DNA of 64,000 nucleotides from positions 23,230 through 87,229 of the forward strand of contig JADJVL010000013.1 of NCBI GenBank assembly GCA_016710635.1, given 5' to 3'. Below the pieces are notes generated by a model. It was not told the DNA's origin, did no database searches, and saw nothing but the letters and a program-made list of their open reading frames with translations. This document shows, one piece after another, positions 60,784 to 64,000 of the stretch (position 1 is its first letter; the number at the start of each line of letters is the position of its first letter). The stretch comes from Holophagaceae bacterium (GTDB lineage Bacteria; Acidobacteriota; Holophagae; Holophagales; Holophagaceae). Position numbers and translations under genes: made by a program.

Positions 60784-62985
60784 ATGAAGACCGAAGTGCG
60801 GTGGTACCGCTCCCTCGCCTGGAAATTCTTCCAGCGCACCGGCCTGACCATCCTCCTCATCGTCGGCGCCCTGGTGGCGGTGACCGTCTACCTCGCCAAC
60901 CGCCAGTCCCGGGAAGCCGCCCTGCGGGGCATGATCGGCGCCAGCGCCGTGGCGGACCGCACCTTCGAGCAGCAAGGCCGGATCATGGACGCGGGCCTAG
61001 AGGTGTTCACCCAGTACTCGGCGAACATGAGCAATATCGAAACCGCCGTTGAAAAGAATGACCCCGCCAGCATCCGCGACACCCTTCTCGACAACCTGAG
61101 CCGCTTCAGCGCCGAGGTCGCGGTGGTGGTGCGGCCCAGCGGCATGCTCCTCTCCTGCACCACCGACGGGGCCAAGCAGGACTACAACGACGTCGGCATC
61201 GTGCAGATGGCCATGCACCCCGAGGAGGCCGCCAAGGCCGACTATCCAGGCCCTTCCTACCGGGGCTTCTTCGAGATCAAGGAAGGCGCCTTCAAAGGCA
61301 CCTACCATGCCATGTCCAGGGCCATCCACACCCCCGGCGGAGCCTCCCTGGGCGTGATGCTGGTGGGGACCAAGCTCAATGACGCGGCGGCCGTGGAACT
61401 GCGGAAGGTCTCCCTGCCCCCGAACCGGAAAGGGGATCCCCAGCCCCACTTCGGCCTCCTCAGCCACTTCCAGGTCCTGGGCAGCACCACCGGCGTGGGC
61501 GAGCGGACGAAGCTCAATGCGGATCTGAAAGCCAGCCCGGGCTTCGAAGCGGCCCGGAAGGCCGTGGTCGCCGGCGACCGCTCCGAACCCCTCAGACTGG
61601 AGATCGGCGGCCAGCCCTACCTCGCCGTGCTGGCACCCCTGAAGGCCGCCAACGCGCTGGATCTCGAGGTGGCAGATCTGGTGCTCATGCCTCTGGATCC
61701 CTTTCTCGCCCCCTTCAACGCCATCCGGAACGCCATCCTCGTGGCCGGCGCCCTCGGCCTGCTGATCGCCATCCTCGTCGCCCTCACGTCCGCCCGCCGT
61801 GTGACCGCGCCCCTGGCTTCCCTCACCCAGGCGGCGGTGGCCCTGTCGGAAGGCGAGCGACCGGAGATCCCCGCCCTCAAGGGCGAGGATGAAGTGGGCT
61901 ACCTGACCCTGGCCTTCCGCGCCCTGCTGGCGGAGCTCAGGGCCAAGGACGAGCTGCTGGCGGCCCTCGAGGCGGTGCGGGCCCAGGATGGCTCGGGCGG
62001 CGGCATGGCCGGCGGGCTGCACACCATGGGCTCCAAGGTGGGCATGTCGGTGGTGGACCTCGACGCCACGGTGCGGATCACCGAATCCCAGGCCATCCGC
62101 GGCGAGATGCCGGCCCTCCAGCGCAAGACCATCACCCTCAAGCCCGGGGACATCTTCGCCGGGCGCTACCGCATCGACGGAATCCTCGGCAAAGGCGGCA
62201 TGGGCGTGGTGCTCCGCGCCCGGGATCAGCAGCTCGACGAGGACGTGGCCCTGAAGGTGATCCGCCCGGAGATCCAGATGGAGCCCGGTTTCCTCGACCA
62301 GCTCAAGCAGGAGATCAAGCTGGCGCGGCGGATCTCCCACAAGTACGTGCTTCGCACCCATGACTTCGGCGAATCCGACGGCATTCCCTTCGTCTCCATG
62401 GAGTACCTCAAGGGCGTGACCCTGAAGCAGCTCCAGCAGGAGCGCGGCGCCCTGCCGGTGGGCCTGGTGCTGCGCATCGCGCGGCAGGTGACGGAGGGCC
62501 TGGAGGCGGCCCATGCGGAAGGCGTCGTCCACCGGGACATCAAGCCCCTCAACGTCCTCTTCGACGCCCGGGGCGACGCCAAGCTCATGGATTTCGGCCT
62601 CGCGGCGCCCGTGTCCGCCAAGGGCACCGACGAGGGCGGCCAGGTCTTCGGCACGCCCCGCTACATGGCGCCGGAGCAGGTGCGGGGCGAGCAGGTGGAT
62701 CCCCGGACGGACCTCTATGCCCTGGGCATCATGCTCTTCGAGCTGACCACGGGCTTCGCGCCCTACGACCACGAATCCGTCACCGAGACCCTGCGCATGC
62801 AGCTCAACGCCCCGATCCCCAAGGCGAAGGACATGTCTCCGGACCTGTCCGAGGGCTTCAGCTTCCTGGTGGAGCGGCTCATGCAGAAGAAGAAGGAGGA
62901 CCGCCCGGCCTCGGCCTCGGAAGTCGTCGAGATCCTCAAGATCCTGGCCGCCGGCGGCTCCAGCGAAACCCGGAGGGCCAGCTGA
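60784..62985 (+). CDS. transmembrane sensor Ser/Thr protein kinase (Cache-like/HAMP/kinase)
   Basis: A 733-residue kinase with architecture like a histidine-kinase sensor. TM1 (about 20-38), extracytoplasmic sensor (40-310, double-Cache-like, VVVRPSGMLLSCTTDG, HAMSRAIHTPGGASLGVMLVG), TM2 (about 318-340), HAMP (RRVTAPLASLTQAAVALSEGE), linker, then PknB-type kinase (about 460-720): GKGGMGVVLRARD, VALKVI, HRDIKPLN (Asp585), DFGLAAP, RYMAPEQVRGE. All key residues are present. It couples an external signal directly to Ser/Thr phosphorylation. Its TGA overlaps the ATG of the small repeat gene (TGATG). Confidence 0.9.
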   Translation: MKTEVRWYRSLAWKFFQRTGLTILLIVGALVAVTVYLANRQSREAALRGMIGASAVADRTFEQQGRIMDAGLEVFTQYSANMSNIETAVEKNDPASIRDTLLDNLSRFSAEVAVVVRPSGMLLSCTTDGAKQDYNDVGIVQMAMHPEEAAKADYPGPSYRGFFEIKEGAFKGTYHAMSRAIHTPGGASLGVMLVGTKLNDAAAVELRKVSLPPNRKGDPQPHFGLLSHFQVLGSTTGVGERTKLNADLKASPGFEAARKAVVAGDRSEPLRLEIGGQPYLAVLAPLKAANALDLEVADLVLMPLDPFLAPFNAIRNAILVAGALGLLIAILVALTSARRVTAPLASLTQAAVALSEGERPEIPALKGEDEVGYLTLAFRALLAELRAKDELLAALEAVRAQDGSGGGMAGGLHTMGSKVGMSVVDLDATVRITESQAIRGEMPALQRKTITLKPGDIFAGRYRIDGILGKGGMGVVLRARDQQLDEDVALKVIRPEIQMEPGFLDQLKQEIKLARRISHKYVLRTHDFGESDGIPFVSMEYLKGVTLKQLQQERGALPVGLVLRIARQVTEGLEAAHAEGVVHRDIKPLNVLFDARGDAKLMDFGLAAPVSAKGTDEGGQVFGTPRYMAPEQVRGEQVDPRTDLYALGIMLFELTTGFAPYDHESVTETLRMQLNAPIPKAKDMSPDLSEGFSFLVERLMQKKKEDRPASASEVVEILKILAAGGSSETRRAS

Positions 62986-63308
62986 TGGACCGTCGCTCTT
63001 TGCTCCTCGCCCTTGCCGCCGCCGCCGGGACACCGGGGCTCTGCGGCGACAAGCCCCGGAAGGGCGACTGCACCTTCAAGGGCTTCAAGCTTTACGGAAA
63101 GGTGCAGATCGTCGAGCACTTCCCGGATCTGAAGGTGCAGGTGGTGGAGCACTTCCCCGACCTGAAGGTGCAGAAGGTGACCAGCTTCCCGGATGCCTGC
63201 GGAAAGTGGCAGATCGTCGAGCACTTCCCCGACTTCAAGATCCAGCTCGTGGAGCATTTCCCGGACCTGAAGATCCAGTGGGTAGAGCACTTCCCGGGAC
63301 TGCCCTGA
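62985..63308 (+). CDS. small secreted 11-residue-repeat protein coupled to the kinase
   Basis: A 107-residue protein with an N-terminal signal (RRSLLLALAAAAGTPGLCG). The mature part is almost wholly six imperfect 11-residue repeats of the type V-Q-I-V-E-H-F-P-D-L-K, starting at residue 40; the third is divergent (KVTSFPDACGK). The regular alternation suggests a small beta-solenoid or beta-sheet. Similar short VEHFPD-type proteins occur in other bacteria without known function, from memory. Overlap with the kinase stop suggests it acts with it, perhaps as the ligand or modulator of its outer domain; that is speculation. Confidence 0.7.
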   Translation: MDRRSLLLALAAAAGTPGLCGDKPRKGDCTFKGFKLYGKVQIVEHFPDLKVQVVEHFPDLKVQKVTSFPDACGKWQIVEHFPDFKIQLVEHFPDLKIQWVEHFPGLP

Positions 63309-63316
63309 ACGGGCCC

Positions 63317-63964
63317 CTAGGACGATTCCCCGTCGGTCCAGCCTTCCTGGGCGAAGCGCGAAAGCCGCGCATCGGTCCCGCGGTGTTCCAGCGCCCGGGC
63401 CACATAGCGCCCGATGGGATCGGCCTCGAGGTTCACGGCGTCGCCGGGCCGCATTCCCGCCAGCGCCGTGCGCTTCACGGTCTCGGGGATGAGCGCCACG
63501 GAGAACCAGTCCCTGCCGCAGTCCACCACCGTCAGCGAGATGCCATCCACGGCGATGCTGCCCTTCGGCGCGGTCATGGGCGCGAAGAAGCCGGGCATGG
63601 AAAAGCGCCATAGGCCTTCGCCTTCCGGCCGCTCCAGCAGCGCGCCGAGCCCATCCACGTGGCCGCTGACGAGGTGGCCGTCGAGGGGATCACCCACCCG
63701 CAGGGAAGGCTCGAGGTGCAGGACCGCGCCGATGGGAAGGCGGCCCAGGGTCGTCTTCGCCAGCGTCTCCTCGCTGAGTTCCGTCTCCCAGGCCTGGCCG
63801 TCCCGCGCCACGGCGGTGAGGCATGCGCCATTCACCGCGATGCTGGCCCCCAGCTCCGCGCGCTCCAGCACTTCAGGGCCGCACGCGATGCGCAGCCGCG
63901 CGCCGCCGGAGCGGGGCGCGCGGGATTGCAGGGAGCCGAGCTGGCGAATGAGGCCGGTGAACAC
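63317..63964 (-). CDS. ribE: riboflavin synthase alpha chain
   Basis: A 215-residue enzyme converting two 6,7-dimethyl-8-ribityllumazines to riboflavin. GTG start behind GGAGGT. Two internally similar lumazine-binding halves: FTGLIRQLG...GASIAVNGACLTAV and GHLVSGHVDGLG...GSIAVDGISLTVVD, with the catalytic-site N-terminal FTG. The last 20 residues are a divergent tail. It starts right after the stop of a gene entering from the right edge. Confidence 0.95.
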   Translation of the reverse strand: MFTGLIRQLGSLQSRAPRSGGARLRIACGPEVLERAELGASIAVNGACLTAVARDGQAWETELSEETLAKTTLGRLPIGAVLHLEPSLRVGDPLDGHLVSGHVDGLGALLERPEGEGLWRFSMPGFFAPMTAPKGSIAVDGISLTVVDCGRDWFSVALIPETVKRTALAGMRPGDAVNLEADPIGRYVARALEHRGTDARLSRFAQEGWTDGESS

Positions 63965-63965
63965 G

Positions 63966-64000
63966 CTAGACCTCCGCCGGCTTGTCCTTGTCGGCGATCT
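63966..64000 (-). CDS. C-terminal end of a gene cut by the window edge
   Basis: A minus-strand frame ending IADKDKPAEV-stop, one base before the ribE GTG, with the ribE ribosome site inside its last codons. Only eleven codons are visible. A riboflavin-pathway gene would be expected next to ribE, but this fragment is too short to identify. Confidence 0.35.
   Translation of the reverse strand, partial: IADKDKPAEV

Noticed and set aside
63100..63300. Short direct repeats resembling CRISPR
   Set aside because: 33-bp in-frame units coding for an 11-residue protein repeat, with no spacers.

Overview
The window is a 64 kb piece of a very GC-rich bacterial chromosome with densely packed genes, many start/stop overlaps (ATGA, GTGA, TGATG) and frequent GTG starts. 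It contains MglA/MglB-type polarity proteins, eukaryotic-like Ser/Thr kinases, 2-oxoacid:ferredoxin oxidoreductase, a rubrerythrin-like protein, a corrinoid uptake operon and a DUF6941-like protein. This mix suggests an Acidobacteriota member of the Holophagae (Geothrix/Holophaga type). That placement is inference from gene content; there is no rRNA here to prove it.

Layout: (1) 1-1546, the end of a protein O-glycosylation-like locus (partial GT41 plus a GT2-like gene). (2) 1547-2061, a gene-free stretch with a 30-bp palindrome. (3) 2062-10576, the standout locus: a split Rhs polymorphic toxin system on the minus strand. A secreted YD-repeat shell protein is coupled to a secreted NHL-propeller/Ig/Rhs-core protein ending in a PD-(D/E)XK nuclease-like toxin, followed by an overlapping HEAT-like immunity gene. 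(4) 11016-25695, housekeeping and envelope genes: an HtrA-like protease with TPRs, a 2OG-Fe(II) oxygenase, an outer-membrane protein, recA, membrane glycosyltransferases, a secreted ankyrin protein, mtnP, the two arsenosugar-type glycosyltransferase families around a mercuric-reductase-like enzyme and a TVP38 protein, and a CPA2 antiporter. (5) 25692-33204, a TPR kinase and a btuB-F-C-D corrinoid import operon under a clear cobalamin riboswitch; btuB carries a 1-base frameshift. (6) 33270-41766, rdgB, an E1-like adenylyltransferase, a secreted 5'-nucleotidase, and the xseB-ispA-dxs operon. (7) 41829-47959, a sigma-54 activator, a secreted lysine/alanine repeat protein with 168-bp tandem repeats, mglB-mglA, and a thiol peroxidase lacking the usual resolving cysteine. 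(8) 47972-54198, korAB, tRNA-Asn, a NhaR-like regulator, a LOG enzyme, a Crp/Fnr regulator, efp with an unusual tip residue, and tRNA-Val. (9) 54349-64000, a secreted M49 peptidase, a lower-GC solitary Mrr-like nuclease, a frameshifted OmpR-type regulator beside a GT2 gene with no stop codon at its expected end, a cupredoxin/ferritin-like pair, a sensor kinase coupled to a tiny repeat protein, and ribE.

The genes form several short operons rather than one pathway. Those with the clearest joint logic are the Rhs toxin/immunity operon, the riboswitch-controlled corrinoid importer, the xseB-ispA-dxs isoprenoid operon, and the MglB/MglA pair. Two definite 1-base frameshifts (30870-30872, 57838-57842) and one suspected (about 59395) sit in otherwise intact conserved genes. 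They may be real lesions or assembly errors and should be read with that in mind.
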